Positions 16,351-25,088 of a DNA stretch of 64,000 nucleotides are shown here, piece after piece. Below the pieces are notes generated by a model, which was not told the DNA's origin, did not search any database, and saw only the letters and a program-made list of their open reading frames with translations. The DNA lies in NCBI GenBank assembly GCA_019240115.1, contig JAFAYV010000089.1:38721-102720 (forward strand), written 5' to 3'. The stretch is from Solirubrobacterales bacterium (GTDB lineage: Bacteria; Actinomycetota; Thermoleophilia; Solirubrobacterales; Solirubrobacteraceae). Position 1 is the stretch's first letter, and each line of letters opens with the position of its first letter. Made by a program: the position numbers and the translations under genes.

Positions 16351-18093
16351 ATGTCCCTCACGACCGCGGATCCGGCCCGGCTCGGACCCGAGCAGCGCGC
16401 GGCGTCGGTGGCGCGACTGCGGCGTGAAACGTTCGACGTGCTCGTCATCGGCGGGGGCTCCACGGGGACCGGGGCCGCGCTCGACGCCGCCACGCGGGGG
16501 CTGTCGGTGGGTCTCGTCGAGGCACGCGATTTCGCTTCGGGGACGTCGAGTCGCTCCTCGAAGCTGATCCACGGCGGGCTGCGCTACCTCGAGCAGATGG
16601 AGTTCCACCTCGTGCGCGAGGCCCTGCGCGAGCGCAGCCTCCTGCTCAACGTCATCGCCCCCCACCTCGTGCGTCCGGTCGCGTTCCTGTATCCGCTCGA
16701 GCATCGGGTGTGGGAGCGGATCTACGTCGGCTCGGGGATGCTGCTCTACGACGAGCTCGGCGGGCACCGCGGCATGCGCCGCCACCGCCACCTCACCAAG
16801 CGCCAGGCGCTGAAGCTCGCCCCCGCGCTGTCGCCCAAGGCTCTCGTCGGCGCCCTGCAGTACGACGACTGCCAGGTCGACGACGCGCGCCACACGCTCG
16901 CGGTCGCGCGGACCGCGGCGCGGTTCGGCGCCGCGGTGGCCAACTCGATGTCGGTCGTCGGCTTCCGGCGCGAGGGCGGCCGGGTCGCCGCCGCGACCGT
17001 CCGCGACCACGTCTCCGGGGAGCAGTTCGACATCCGCGCCCAGGTGGTCATCAACGCCACCGGCGTGTGGACCGATGAGCTCCAGCACCTCGTCGGCGAG
17101 CGCGGCAAGTTCCACGTCACCGCCTCGAAGGGCATCCACCTCGTCGTGCCGCGCGACCGCCTCCAGCTCGACACCGGTCTCATCCTGCGCACCGAGCGCA
17201 GCGTGCTGTTCGTCATCCCGTGGGGTCGCCACTGGCTGATCGGCACCACCGACACCGAGTGGAAGCTCGACAAGGCCCACCCCGCGGCGAGCCGCGCCGA
17301 CATCGACTACGTGCTCGCCCACCTCAACGCGGTGCTCGAGCAGCCGCTCGGCCACGAGGACGTCCAGGGGGTCTACGCCGGGCTGCGGCCGTTGCTGTCG
17401 GGCGAGTCCGAGGGCACCTCGAAGCTGAGCCGCGAGCACGCGGTCTCCTCCCCGACGCCGGGATTGGTCGCGGTCGCCGGCGGCAAGTACACGACCTACC
17501 GCGTCATGGGCCGGGACGCGGTCGACGCCGCCGTGCACAGCCTCGACGCCAAGGTCGCGCCCTCGGCGACCGACACGACGCCGCTCATCGGGGCCGACGG
17601 CTACCACGCGCTGTGGAACGGACGGCACCGGCTCGCCGCCGAGTCCAACCTGCACGTGGCGCGGATCGAGCACCTCCTGCACCGGCACGGCTCGTGCATC
17701 CACGAGCTGCTCGAGCTGATCGCCGCGCGCCCCGAGCTCGCCGAGCCGCTGCCCGAGGCCGACGACTACCTCGCCGTCGAGGCGCGGTACGCCGCCTCCC
17801 ACGAGGGCGCGCTGCACGTCGACGACGTGCTCGCCCGGCGCACGCGCATCTCGATCGAGAGCTGGGACCGCGGCGTGGCCGCCGCCCGTCCGGTCGCGAT
17901 GCTGATGGCCGAGGTGCTCGGCTGGAGCGAGGACGTCGTCGCCCGCGAGGTCGAGCTCTACGCGGCCCGGGTGGCCGCCGAGCGCGACTCGCAGCGCCAG
18001 GCGGACGACCGGACGGCCGACGCGGCGCGCCTGACGGCGCCCGACGCGCTCGCCGGCGCTCAGGGCGAAGGCGCGAGCCGGGCAGGCCACTGA
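16351..18093 (+). CDS. glpD: Aerobic glycerol-3-phosphate dehydrogenase
   Basis: 580 residues. FAD motif VLVIGGGSTGTGAALDAATRG at residues about 29-50, then SSRSSKLIHGGLRYLEQMEF, a GlpD signature, then IPWGRHWLIGTTDTEW and VAGGKYTTYRVMGRDAVD, with a C-terminal DAO_C helical domain. It oxidises glycerol-3-phosphate to dihydroxyacetone phosphate at the membrane, passing electrons to quinone, and so completes the glycerol pathway with GlpF and GlpK. ATG 16351 has GGAGG just upstream. Confidence 0.96.
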   Translation: MSLTTADPARLGPEQRAASVARLRRETFDVLVIGGGSTGTGAALDAATRGLSVGLVEARDFASGTSSRSSKLIHGGLRYLEQMEFHLVREALRERSLLLNVIAPHLVRPVAFLYPLEHRVWERIYVGSGMLLYDELGGHRGMRRHRHLTKRQALKLAPALSPKALVGALQYDDCQVDDARHTLAVARTAARFGAAVANSMSVVGFRREGGRVAAATVRDHVSGEQFDIRAQVVINATGVWTDELQHLVGERGKFHVTASKGIHLVVPRDRLQLDTGLILRTERSVLFVIPWGRHWLIGTTDTEWKLDKAHPAASRADIDYVLAHLNAVLEQPLGHEDVQGVYAGLRPLLSGESEGTSKLSREHAVSSPTPGLVAVAGGKYTTYRVMGRDAVDAAVHSLDAKVAPSATDTTPLIGADGYHALWNGRHRLAAESNLHVARIEHLLHRHGSCIHELLELIAARPELAEPLPEADDYLAVEARYAASHEGALHVDDVLARRTRISIESWDRGVAAARPVAMLMAEVLGWSEDVVAREVELYAARVAAERDSQRQADDRTADAARLTAPDALAGAQGEGASRAGH

Positions 18094-18104
18094 TCGAGGA
18101 GCGG

Positions 18105-18596
18105 ATGGACCCGGCCGAGCGCCGGACCGCCCGCCTGCGGCTGCGCCGACCGCGCCTGCCGGACATCCCGGGCCTGGTGGCGTTGCACCTCGACCCTCGG
18201 GTCAACGAGCACCGGCCGGGCGGGCCGCCGAGCACGTGGGAGTCCGAGCAGATCGTCCAGGGCTTCCTCGAGGCATGGGAGCGCGAGGGAATCGGCTACT
18301 GGCTGCTCGAGCGCAACGGGGCGGTGATCGGCGTCGCCGGGGTGGTCCCGTTCTGGCTCGCCGACCAGGAGCTGTGGAACCTCTACTTTCGCCTGTCGCC
18401 CGCGGCCTGGGGCCAGGGGCTCGCCGGCGAGGCAGCCCGCGAGGCGCTCGCCGTGGCGGCCCGGCTTGCGCCCGGGCGTCCGGTCGTCGTCCAGACCCGG
18501 CCCGACAACGTGCGCGCGATCGGGGTGGCGCGGGGCCTGGCGATGAAGCGCCGCCCCGACCTCGATCACGACGGGTTCGTCGTGTTCGCCACCTGA
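18105..18596 (+). CDS. GNAT family N-acetyltransferase (RimJ/RimL-like)
   Basis: 163 residues. It begins with TARLRLRRPRLPDIPGLVALH, has an acceptor-side strand GVAGVVPFWL, and the acetyl-CoA pyrophosphate-loop region SPAAWGQGLAGEAAREAL, followed by TRPDNVRAIGVARGLAMK. This layout is typical of RimJ/L-type acetyltransferases that act on protein N-termini or amines. ATG 18105 follows GAGGA (18096-18100) and lies 11 bp after glpD, so co-transcription is likely. Substrate unknown. Confidence 0.85.
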   Translation: MDPAERRTARLRLRRPRLPDIPGLVALHLDPRVNEHRPGGPPSTWESEQIVQGFLEAWEREGIGYWLLERNGAVIGVAGVVPFWLADQELWNLYFRLSPAAWGQGLAGEAAREALAVAARLAPGRPVVVQTRPDNVRAIGVARGLAMKRRPDLDHDGFVVFAT

Positions 18597-18648
18597 GCCC
18601 GGTGGGCTCTGCCCAAAGCGCGGATGGCGCGCCGGCATGACGCCGAGG

Positions 18649-20028
18649 TTAACCGCCGATCGCCGGCGCGAGCTCTCCGATGGCGTCGAGATCTCGCCGC
18701 GCAGGGGCAGCCGCGCGATCGGCACGTTCGTCAGTGACCACGCTCAGGAAGGTCGCCACGATGCCTGGGTCGAACTGACCGCCGGCATTGGCCAGCAGCT
18801 CCGCCCGCGCGACGTCGTAGGAAAGCGCCTTGCGGTACGACCGGTCCGTCCGCATGGCGTTCCACGAGTCGCAGCAGGCGATGATCCGGGCCTCCAATGG
18901 AATGGCGTCGGCGACGAGGCCGTCGGGATACCCACCGCCGTCCCACCGCTCGTGGTGCGAGCGCACGATCAGCCCCACGCTGCGCATGAAGCCGCCGATG
19001 CGGTCGAGCATCTTCTGACCTTCGACGGTATGGGTCTCGATGATCCTCCACTCCTCGGGATCGAGCTTTCCCGGCTTGTTGATGATCTCCTTGGGGATCG
19101 CGATCTTGCCCACATCGTGCAGCAGCGCTCCGAACTCGAGGTTGCGCCGCCGCTCGGCGTCCAGACCGAGGGCGTCACCCAGGCTGAGCGCGAGCCGGAC
19201 CACGCTCTTGCAATGCTCGCCGGTGTAGCCGTCGTCGGCCTCGACCACGTCACCGAGCACGAGCGCTGTCCCGCGGTAGGCCACGTTGAGCTCGAGCAGG
19301 CTCTCGATCCGCGCACGGCGCTCGCGGGCGAACGTGGCCAGGAGGGCGAGCAGGGGCAGGGGCGCCAACGCGACGATGGCGGTCTTGTGGATATCTTCGG
19401 CCACGACCAGGGCCATCGCCGACAGCCCGGCGTCGATCCCGTAGACCCAGGTCTCGCGAAGCTGGGCGGAGAGACCGACATCGCGGTCGAGCCGGAACCG
19501 AAGGGCCGAGACAGCGAAGTCGGTCAGGAACTGGGCGACCAAAGCGATGGTCAGCAAACCGGCCCCAGCCAGTCGCGGCTGGGTGCCCGAAGCCGCGAAC
19601 ACCATTGCCGGACCGAGCGCGAACCACGAATTGGCCACGGCGAGCAGCACGCGGCTCGGGCGCGTCCTGCGGCGGATCACCTCGGGCAGCGCCGCGAGCA
19701 TCAAGGCGCCCACGGTGGCCAGCGGAACGATGGCCACAGGGATGGCAAAGAGCAGAGGGACAAAGGCCAGCTGCGTCGCGACGGTGAAGCCCAGTGGCGT
19801 CGCGAAGCGCACGCGCATGGCGAGCACCAGAACGAGCAGGCACATCACCGCGGGGAGCGGAGAGAACGTATGCGGCGGAGCGAGCCACCACACCCCTGCC
19901 GCCGCGGCAACGAACGCCATCGCGAATCCGGTCTCCAGCCGCCGCTCGCGCTTGGGCATGCGCGAGCCCGCCCGGCGGAGCGTCTCCGCGAGCAGCTCCT
20001 GCTCTTCGAAGCTCGGCTTCAGCGCCAT
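18649..20028 (-). CDS. Membrane-bound HD-GYP domain protein (cyclic di-GMP phosphodiesterase)
   Basis: 459 residues. About residues 30-235 form several membrane helices (a MASE-like sensor). The remainder is an HD-GYP domain: EHCKS (His272), LLHDVGKIAIP (HD 304-305), ETHTVEG (His333), SHHERWDGGGYPDGL (HH 358-359, GYP 366-368) and CDSWNAMRTDRSYR. All metal ligands expected of active enzymes are present, so it should hydrolyse c-di-GMP. ATG 20028 is chosen because the frame further upstream is antisense to the riboswitch and does not look coding. It is divergent from a gene carrying a c-di-GMP riboswitch, linking signal breakdown and signal sensing at one locus. Confidence 0.92.
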   Translation of the reverse strand: MALKPSFEEQELLAETLRRAGSRMPKRERRLETGFAMAFVAAAAGVWWLAPPHTFSPLPAVMCLLVLVLAMRVRFATPLGFTVATQLAFVPLLFAIPVAIVPLATVGALMLAALPEVIRRRTRPSRVLLAVANSWFALGPAMVFAASGTQPRLAGAGLLTIALVAQFLTDFAVSALRFRLDRDVGLSAQLRETWVYGIDAGLSAMALVVAEDIHKTAIVALAPLPLLALLATFARERRARIESLLELNVAYRGTALVLGDVVEADDGYTGEHCKSVVRLALSLGDALGLDAERRRNLEFGALLHDVGKIAIPKEIINKPGKLDPEEWRIIETHTVEGQKMLDRIGGFMRSVGLIVRSHHERWDGGGYPDGLVADAIPLEARIIACCDSWNAMRTDRSYRKALSYDVARAELLANAGGQFDPGIVATFLSVVTDERADRAAAPARRDLDAIGELAPAIGG

Positions 20029-20160
20029 CTTCAGGCCTCTATCGGAACGCGACCCCCTGACCGTTAGGCCTGGTCGAGGCGGGTGATCCAACGTTGGTCC
20101 AGATTCGTGGCCACCGGACGTCCGTTTCCCGTTCGCGGCCGACAACCAGAGCACAAACCT

Positions 20161-20243
20161 CACTGAAAAGGGCAAACCCGGCGCGAGCCGGGGACGCAAA
20201 GCTAGAGGTCTCGCAAGGCGCGAGATAGCTCGGTTGCCGATGG
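20161..20243 (+). ncRNA. Cyclic di-GMP-I riboswitch (GEMM-I)
   Basis: The class-I core elements are present. P1 pairs GGCAAACC (20171-20178, one bulged A) with GGTTGCC (20232-20238). P2 is CCGGC-GCGA-GCCGG (20178-20191) with a GNRA tetraloop. Next comes the conserved GGGACGCAAAGC (from 20191). P3 is AGCTA/TAGCT plus TCTCGC/GCGAGA (to 20230). The Vc2 aptamer shows the same order AGGGCAAACC, GGGACGCAAAGC, TAGC, GGTT-CC, GATGG. Downstream, CACC (20245-20248) and GGTG (20255-20258) could form a hairpin presenting or hiding the GGAAGG Shine-Dalgarno, a plausible translation switch. Confidence 0.93.
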
Positions 20244-20263
20244 ACACCAAGGAAGGTGCACCG

Positions 20264-20974
20264 ATGACGCAGTACCTTTTCAGCCGTCGCTCGCGGGTCC
20301 TGAGCCTGTCGGGCCTGCTTGCCGTGCTCGTGGCCGGCGTGGCCGCAAGTCCGGCGCTGGCCGCTTCTGCGGCTCCTCCGGCGCCGTCCGCTCCCGCGGC
20401 GACACCGGCCCCCCTGCCGCCGGCCCCTCCGGTGCCGGCGAAGTCGAGCGGGGTCACGTCCGTGGACACCTCGGCGTGCACGGATCCCAGCCTGAGCCAG
20501 CCGTTCGCCTCAAGCAAGGACGCCAACTGGTACACGCTGGTGCCCGGTCAGTCACCCGATCAGTTCGACGGGGATGGCTGGACGCTGAGCGGCGGTGCGA
20601 AGATCGTCACCACGCAGCTCCAGGACGGTCAGACCGGCACGGTGCTCGATCTGCCCAGCGGCTCGTCCGCGGTCAGCCCGAACATCTGCGTGACCTCGGC
20701 GTATCCGACCGCACGCACGGACGTCCGCGACGTGAGCGGAGCCGAAGGGATCCAGTTCTACGTCTCCTACGAGGGGACCAACACGTGGGACAACCCCCAG
20801 AACACGGGTCAGGTCCACGGTCAGCAGAGTGATTGGACCCTGTCGGATCCAATCAATCTGCATCCGAGCAACGACACCGGATGGCAGATCGTGCGCTTCG
20901 GGTTCGTGGCCGGCGGGAAGAACAGCGAGTTCCAGCTCTACGACTTCTACGTCGATCCCCGGATGAAGGGTTAG
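20264..20974 (+). CDS. Secreted protein of unknown function under c-di-GMP riboswitch control
   Basis: 236 residues. ATG 20264 follows AAGGAAGG at 20249-20256. A Sec signal (RRSRVLSLSGLLAVLVAGVAAS, cleavage near ALAAS) is followed by an Ala/Pro-rich linker (about residues 30-65). Then comes a roughly 170-residue beta-rich domain with DANWYTLVPGQSPDQFDGDGW, VDTSACTDPS and a C-terminal QLYDFYVDPRMKG. The end resembles carbohydrate-binding jelly-roll folds, but no family was recognised. Riboswitch control implies a role in the motile/sessile switch, for example in matrix or adhesion (inference). Confidence 0.85.
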   Translation: MTQYLFSRRSRVLSLSGLLAVLVAGVAASPALAASAAPPAPSAPAATPAPLPPAPPVPAKSSGVTSVDTSACTDPSLSQPFASSKDANWYTLVPGQSPDQFDGDGWTLSGGAKIVTTQLQDGQTGTVLDLPSGSSAVSPNICVTSAYPTARTDVRDVSGAEGIQFYVSYEGTNTWDNPQNTGQVHGQQSDWTLSDPINLHPSNDTGWQIVRFGFVAGGKNSEFQLYDFYVDPRMKG

Positions 20975-21064
20975 CAGCCCCCGAGCCGGAAGTCATCCGT
21001 CGCATCTTCGGTCCGGCTGCCCGCCGCGGGTGGGCTGCCGGACCGCGTTCTCCGAGTCCCGCAC

Positions 21065-21397
21065 TCAGGAGATCCCGCGGGCGACGCACAGCCGCTGCAG
21101 CTGCTCCATCGCGTCCGCGGTCCGGGTCGGCAGCGCCTCCAGGGCGGCCGCGGCGGACCGCAGGTCACGGATCGTCACCGCCCGGGCCTCGAGCGCAAAG
21201 CGCCCGAGCCAGCGCACCGCCGCGCGCTCGTAGCGGGCGGGATCGCCGTCGCGCAGCACCAGGCAGATGCGCAGGGCGTCGTCGAGCGCGATCTGGGGCA
21301 GCTCGCGCGCGGCGCCGAGGACCAGCAGCTCGTTGCCGGTCTCCAACGCGCGACGGAACCGTGCGTAGGGGCTGCCCTCGCTCGACATCGAACACAT
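21065..21397 (-). CDS. Small helical protein of unknown function, probable SOS gene
   Basis: 110 residues from ATG 21397, or 107 from ATG 21388. No family recognised. It is mostly helical and charged (RALETGNELLVLGAARELPQIALDDALRICLVL; YERAAVRWLGRFALEAR), reminiscent of a small alpha-solenoid, with no membrane span. A TCGAAC-N4-GTTCG LexA-type box (21388-21403) covers both candidate start codons, which suggests DNA-damage induction of a leaderless or near-leaderless message. No Shine-Dalgarno is evident before either ATG, consistent with that. Confidence 0.72.
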   Translation of the reverse strand: MCSMSSEGSPYARFRRALETGNELLVLGAARELPQIALDDALRICLVLRDGDPARYERAAVRWLGRFALEARAVTIRDLRSAAAALEALPTRTADAMEQLQRLCVARGIS

Positions 21398-21403
21398 GTT
21401 CGC
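21388..21403. promoter_or_regulatory. LexA (SOS) box
   Basis: TCGAAC-ACAT-GTTCGC matches the actinobacterial SOS consensus TCGAAC-N4-GTTCGA at 11 of 12 defined positions. It lies exactly at the 5' end of the minus-strand 110-residue gene. A sister box sits before the AlkB gene at 42538. Confidence 0.75.
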
Positions 21404-21468
21404 ATGCGGGTCAAGCGCGGCGCCCGCCCGCGACGGCGGCCCCTACCGCGGCGGGTCAAGGGCGTCGC

Positions 21469-23421
21469 TCAGAGCAGCCAGAGCCCGACGCGATAGCCGG
21501 CGGGATGGATGCTGCGACGGGCCGCCGACTGGCGATAGACGTGCAGCCGATGGTGGGCGTTGCGCGGCTCGCGCAGGGAGCCGAGGGCACAGTGCGCCGC
21601 AATCAGGGCGCGGCGGGCGCCGGTCAGCGTCATGTGCTGCAGCTGGGGCACCACGCACTGCAGGCGCGGCAGCGCGACGCCCGCCCCGGCGACGAAGCCC
21701 GGGGTGACCGGGTAGGCGCTCAGACCGACGTCGGCGACCCCGACCGCGGAGGAGCTCGCGCCGGAGCGGATCCGCGTCCCCGCCGCGAAGCGCCAGAAGC
21801 TGCGCGACGGAAGCCCCTCGACGATGGTGCCGTCGGCGGGAGCGGTGGCGACGTGGGCGAGCGGGTTCGAGGAGTTGGCGATGTCCCACTGGTCGATGAC
21901 GGTGTAGTCGGGCGGGGTGCCGAGGGCCGACCACGTGGAGCCGGCGGCGATCGCCGCCCCGCCCGCGAATCGATAGTCCTGCTCGGCGGTGCTCTGTACG
22001 AAGGTGCCGTTGGCCGGGTACTGGCGCAATTCCGCCCATTGCTGGGGGGTCAGCACGGTCACCGGCTGCGGCCCGCCGAACGCCAACCACGACGTGACCG
22101 GCAGCGGCGCGTCGCCGGCGACGCGGTAGACGGTCGGCGAGCCCTGCTCGGACACGAAGGTGCCGTTGGGCACGACCTGGATCGGTGCCGGGGTGAAGAC
22201 GGCGCCCGAGCTCCCGGCGGTGTCCCCGTCGAGGTCGTTGCTGTCGATGTTCAGCGTCACCCCGCCGTAGCGCTCGTTGTGCCCGCCGCGGTACTGATGG
22301 ATCCGCTGGTGGTTGGCCCAGTCGTCCGCGGGGACGTAGGGATCGCTCGTCGTCGCCCGCCCGTTCCAGTCGCCGATCCAGATGTCGTCGGGCTCGAGGT
22401 ACCCGGTTCCCTGTTGCTTGACGAGATCGGTGACCGCCGAGGCGGCGCTGCTGTACACGCCCGCGCGATAGCCCGCCGCGTGCAGGGCGCTCGTCCATCC
22501 CGTGAGGAAGGCGAGCACCGCCGCGGTGTGCGACGACGACTGGTCGTACTGCTCCATGTCGTCATAGATCGGGTTGCCCGGCGGGACGCCGAGCGCCTGC
22601 GCGTGGTCGATCGCGTCCTGGGCCGCCGCGGCCCCCTCCGCGCCCGCGGTCGCCGAGCTGATCCGGGCGCAGCTGCCGGCGCACGCCCCCACCCCCTGAT
22701 CGCCGACGTAGGTGGGGATCAGCCGCCATCCGGCGGCGACCTGGGCCGCCACCCAGGAGGGGGTGAGGTTCGGCTGGGCGCAGGCGGAGTTGATCCCGCC
22801 GATGTAGACGCCGACCGCCCGATAGGGCGACTGCGACCAGGCGGCCATCGTCGCCGCCGACGGCGCGGCGCAGGCGTCGAAGCCCGGGCCGGTGAAGATC
22901 GCGTCGGCCGCGCGTCCGACCGGGTGGGTGAGGCGCGGACGGGCATCGGGAGACGCGGTCGGTGCGGCGATCGGACGCCGGCCGAGGATGCGAGCGATGA
23001 GCCCGGGGTGGTGCAGCCACGTCACGGTGGCCCGCAGGCCGAAGGGCAGCGGCGCGACGCCGAGCGATCCGCCGCTCGAGGCCATCGCGGTCACCCCGCC
23101 GGCGTGAGCGGGGCCCGAGATGAGGACCGCCTCGGTGCGGCCCACCGCGTGCGCGGGGCAGCGCTGGACGTCGCTCGGCGTCCCGAGGTAGACCGCGTGG
23201 CGATCGAAGCGCACGCAGGTCTCAGAGCGCGGGCCGAGCCGATAGACGGGCCAGCCGGCGGGCACGTTCAACCGCACGCCGCGATAGCTCACCACCCGCG
23301 CCCCGGCCGTCCCCGCCATCGCCCCGAGCAGCACCGCACATCCTCCCAAGGCCACCAGCAAGGTGAGGAACGTGCTGCAAAGACGAGGTTTAGGGTGCTC
23401 CGCTGAACCCCTTCGCGTCAC
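21469..23421 (-). CDS. Secreted DUF1906 (glycoside-hydrolase-like TIM barrel) protein with C-terminal repeats
   Basis: About 650 residues from GTG 23421. The open frame continues upstream into the photolyase gene but is not protein-like. A signal peptide (FLTLLVALGGCAVLLGAMAG) leads into a beta-rich domain. A DUF1906/Rv2525c-type barrel follows: FDACAAPSAATMAAW, VGVYIGGIN, WRLIPTYVGDQG, IYDDMEQYDQ and IWIGDWNGRA. The C-terminal part holds three repeats opening NGTFV, NGTFV and DGTIV, about 60 residues apart, as in other actinobacterial exoproteins. DUF1906 proteins are secreted and cell-wall linked, with peptidoglycan hydrolysis suspected but not established. Confidence 0.8.
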   Translation of the reverse strand: MTRRGSAEHPKPRLCSTFLTLLVALGGCAVLLGAMAGTAGARVVSYRGVRLNVPAGWPVYRLGPRSETCVRFDRHAVYLGTPSDVQRCPAHAVGRTEAVLISGPAHAGGVTAMASSGGSLGVAPLPFGLRATVTWLHHPGLIARILGRRPIAAPTASPDARPRLTHPVGRAADAIFTGPGFDACAAPSAATMAAWSQSPYRAVGVYIGGINSACAQPNLTPSWVAAQVAAGWRLIPTYVGDQGVGACAGSCARISSATAGAEGAAAAQDAIDHAQALGVPPGNPIYDDMEQYDQSSSHTAAVLAFLTGWTSALHAAGYRAGVYSSAASAVTDLVKQQGTGYLEPDDIWIGDWNGRATTSDPYVPADDWANHQRIHQYRGGHNERYGGVTLNIDSNDLDGDTAGSSGAVFTPAPIQVVPNGTFVSEQGSPTVYRVAGDAPLPVTSWLAFGGPQPVTVLTPQQWAELRQYPANGTFVQSTAEQDYRFAGGAAIAAGSTWSALGTPPDYTVIDQWDIANSSNPLAHVATAPADGTIVEGLPSRSFWRFAAGTRIRSGASSSAVGVADVGLSAYPVTPGFVAGAGVALPRLQCVVPQLQHMTLTGARRALIAAHCALGSLREPRNAHHRLHVYRQSAARRSIHPAGYRVGLWLL

Positions 23422-23481
23422 CGCGGGCCAGTGTAAACACGATCGGTGATCGTGGGCGGTGCAGCGTCCGAGAGGGTCAGA

Positions 23482-24975
23482 ATGTCGACGATGGCAGGCA
23501 CCACCGCATGGATCCTCGGCGATCAGCTGTCGCTCGCGAACCCGGCGCTCGAGGGAGCCGACCGGGTGCTCCTCGTCCAGAGCACCGCCTCGCTGCGCGC
23601 CCGCCGCTACCACCGCCAGAAGCTGCAGCTCGTGCTGGTGGCGATGCGCCATTTCGCCGACGATCTGCGCGAGCGCGGGGTCGCCGTCGACCTCGTCCAC
23701 GCCGACTCGCTCGTCGCCGGCCTGCAGCGCCACCGCGAGCGCCGGCGTCCCGAGCGCGTGCGCCTGCTGCGTCCCTCGAGCGCGGACGGGGCGCGGCGAC
23801 TGGCGCGCCTACCCGGCGTCGAGATCGCGCCCGGGAGCCTGTTCCTCTCCGATCTGGAGGACTTCGGCCGCTGGGCGGATGGCCGGCGACGGCTCGTGAT
23901 GGAGCACTTCTACCGCCGCCAGCGCCGGCGCCTGCACCTGCTGATGGACGGCAACGAGCCGGTCGGCGGGCGCTGGAACTTCGACGCCGAGAACCGCCGG
24001 CCGCCACCGGCCGAGGTCGCCCCGCCTCCCCCCTACCGCCCCCGCGAGTCCGACCACGACCGAGCGGTGCGCGGCGAGCTTGACCGTCTCGGCGTGCAGA
24101 CCTGGGGGCAGGACGGCCCCCGGCTGTGGCCGGCCGACCGCGCGCAGGCGCGCCGGGCGCTGCGGCGCTTCGTCGATGACGCGCTGCCGACGTTCGGGCC
24201 CTACCAGGACGCGTTGGTCTCCGGGCAGCGCACGCTGTGGCACTCGCTGCTGTCCTCGTCGCTGAACCTCGGGCTGGTGTCGCCGCTGGAGTGCGCCCAG
24301 GCCGCCGAGGCCGCCTACCGCGAGGGGCGGGCGCCGTTGGCCAGCGCCGAGGGGTTCATCCGCCAGGTGATCGGCTGGCGTGAGTACGTGTGGTGCCTGT
24401 ACTGGTACCGCGAGTCCGAGTGGGGCGACGCCAACGCGCTGGGCGCGCACGGGCCGCTGCCGGGCGTGCTCGAGCACGGCGAGACCGAGATGCGCTGCCT
24501 GCGCGACGCGGTCGGCGGGCTGCGCGCCACCGCGTACGCGCACCACATCGAGCGACTGATGCTGTTCGGCAACCTGCTGCTGCTCTGCGGGACCGAGCCC
24601 GGCGCGGCGCTCGACTGGTTCCAGCGCGCGTTCATCGACGGCTACCCGTGGGTGATGGCGCCCAACGTGCTCGGCATGGCGACGTGGGCCGACGGCGGTC
24701 GCATGATGACCAAGCCCTACGCCGCCAGCGGTCGCTACATCGAGCGCATGTCCGACCACTGCGACGGCTGCCGCTACGACCCGGGCGAGCGCTCCGGCGA
24801 GACCGCGTGCCCGTTCACCACGCTGTACTGGGACTTCCTCTCGCGCAACCGGACGACGCTCGCGGCCAACCGGCGGATGGCACCGGTGCTCGGCAACCTC
24901 GACCGCATCGACGAGACCGAGCGGCGGCGGATCCGCGAGCAGGCCCGCGACCTGCGAGAGCGCTTCGACGCCTGA
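23482..24975 (+). CDS. phrB: FeS-cluster cryptochrome/photolyase (FeS-BCP, (6-4) photolyase type)
   Basis: 497 residues. An N-terminal alpha/beta domain (TAWILGDQLSLANPAL) is followed by the helical FAD domain (EGFIRQVIGWREYVW, AYAHHIERLMLFGN). Cys339, Cys427, Cys430 and Cys443 have spacings of 88, 3 and 13. These are the same spacings as the four 4Fe-4S ligands of Agrobacterium PhrB (350, 438, 441, 454). Such enzymes repair (6-4) photoproducts with blue light. ATG 23482 is chosen, with purine-rich GAGAGGG upstream. It is divergent from the DUF1906 gene. Confidence 0.93.
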   Translation: MSTMAGTTAWILGDQLSLANPALEGADRVLLVQSTASLRARRYHRQKLQLVLVAMRHFADDLRERGVAVDLVHADSLVAGLQRHRERRRPERVRLLRPSSADGARRLARLPGVEIAPGSLFLSDLEDFGRWADGRRRLVMEHFYRRQRRRLHLLMDGNEPVGGRWNFDAENRRPPPAEVAPPPPYRPRESDHDRAVRGELDRLGVQTWGQDGPRLWPADRAQARRALRRFVDDALPTFGPYQDALVSGQRTLWHSLLSSSLNLGLVSPLECAQAAEAAYREGRAPLASAEGFIRQVIGWREYVWCLYWYRESEWGDANALGAHGPLPGVLEHGETEMRCLRDAVGGLRATAYAHHIERLMLFGNLLLLCGTEPGAALDWFQRAFIDGYPWVMAPNVLGMATWADGGRMMTKPYAASGRYIERMSDHCDGCRYDPGERSGETACPFTTLYWDFLSRNRTTLAANRRMAPVLGNLDRIDETERRRIREQARDLRERFDA

Positions 24976-25088
24976 GCCGCCCGCCGGCGCCGGTCAGCGG
25001 GGGCCGTGTCGCCCCGCCAGCCGCGCGGGCCGTCGGGGGCGCGGGTCGGGTCTTCCCGCCTGGGCCGCCGATAGGGTGCGACGCAGCG

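Noticed and set aside
14251..18090. Long antisense open frames over glpK, glpF and glpD
   Set aside because: High GC keeps antisense frames open. The glp genes have full motif sets and these frames have none.
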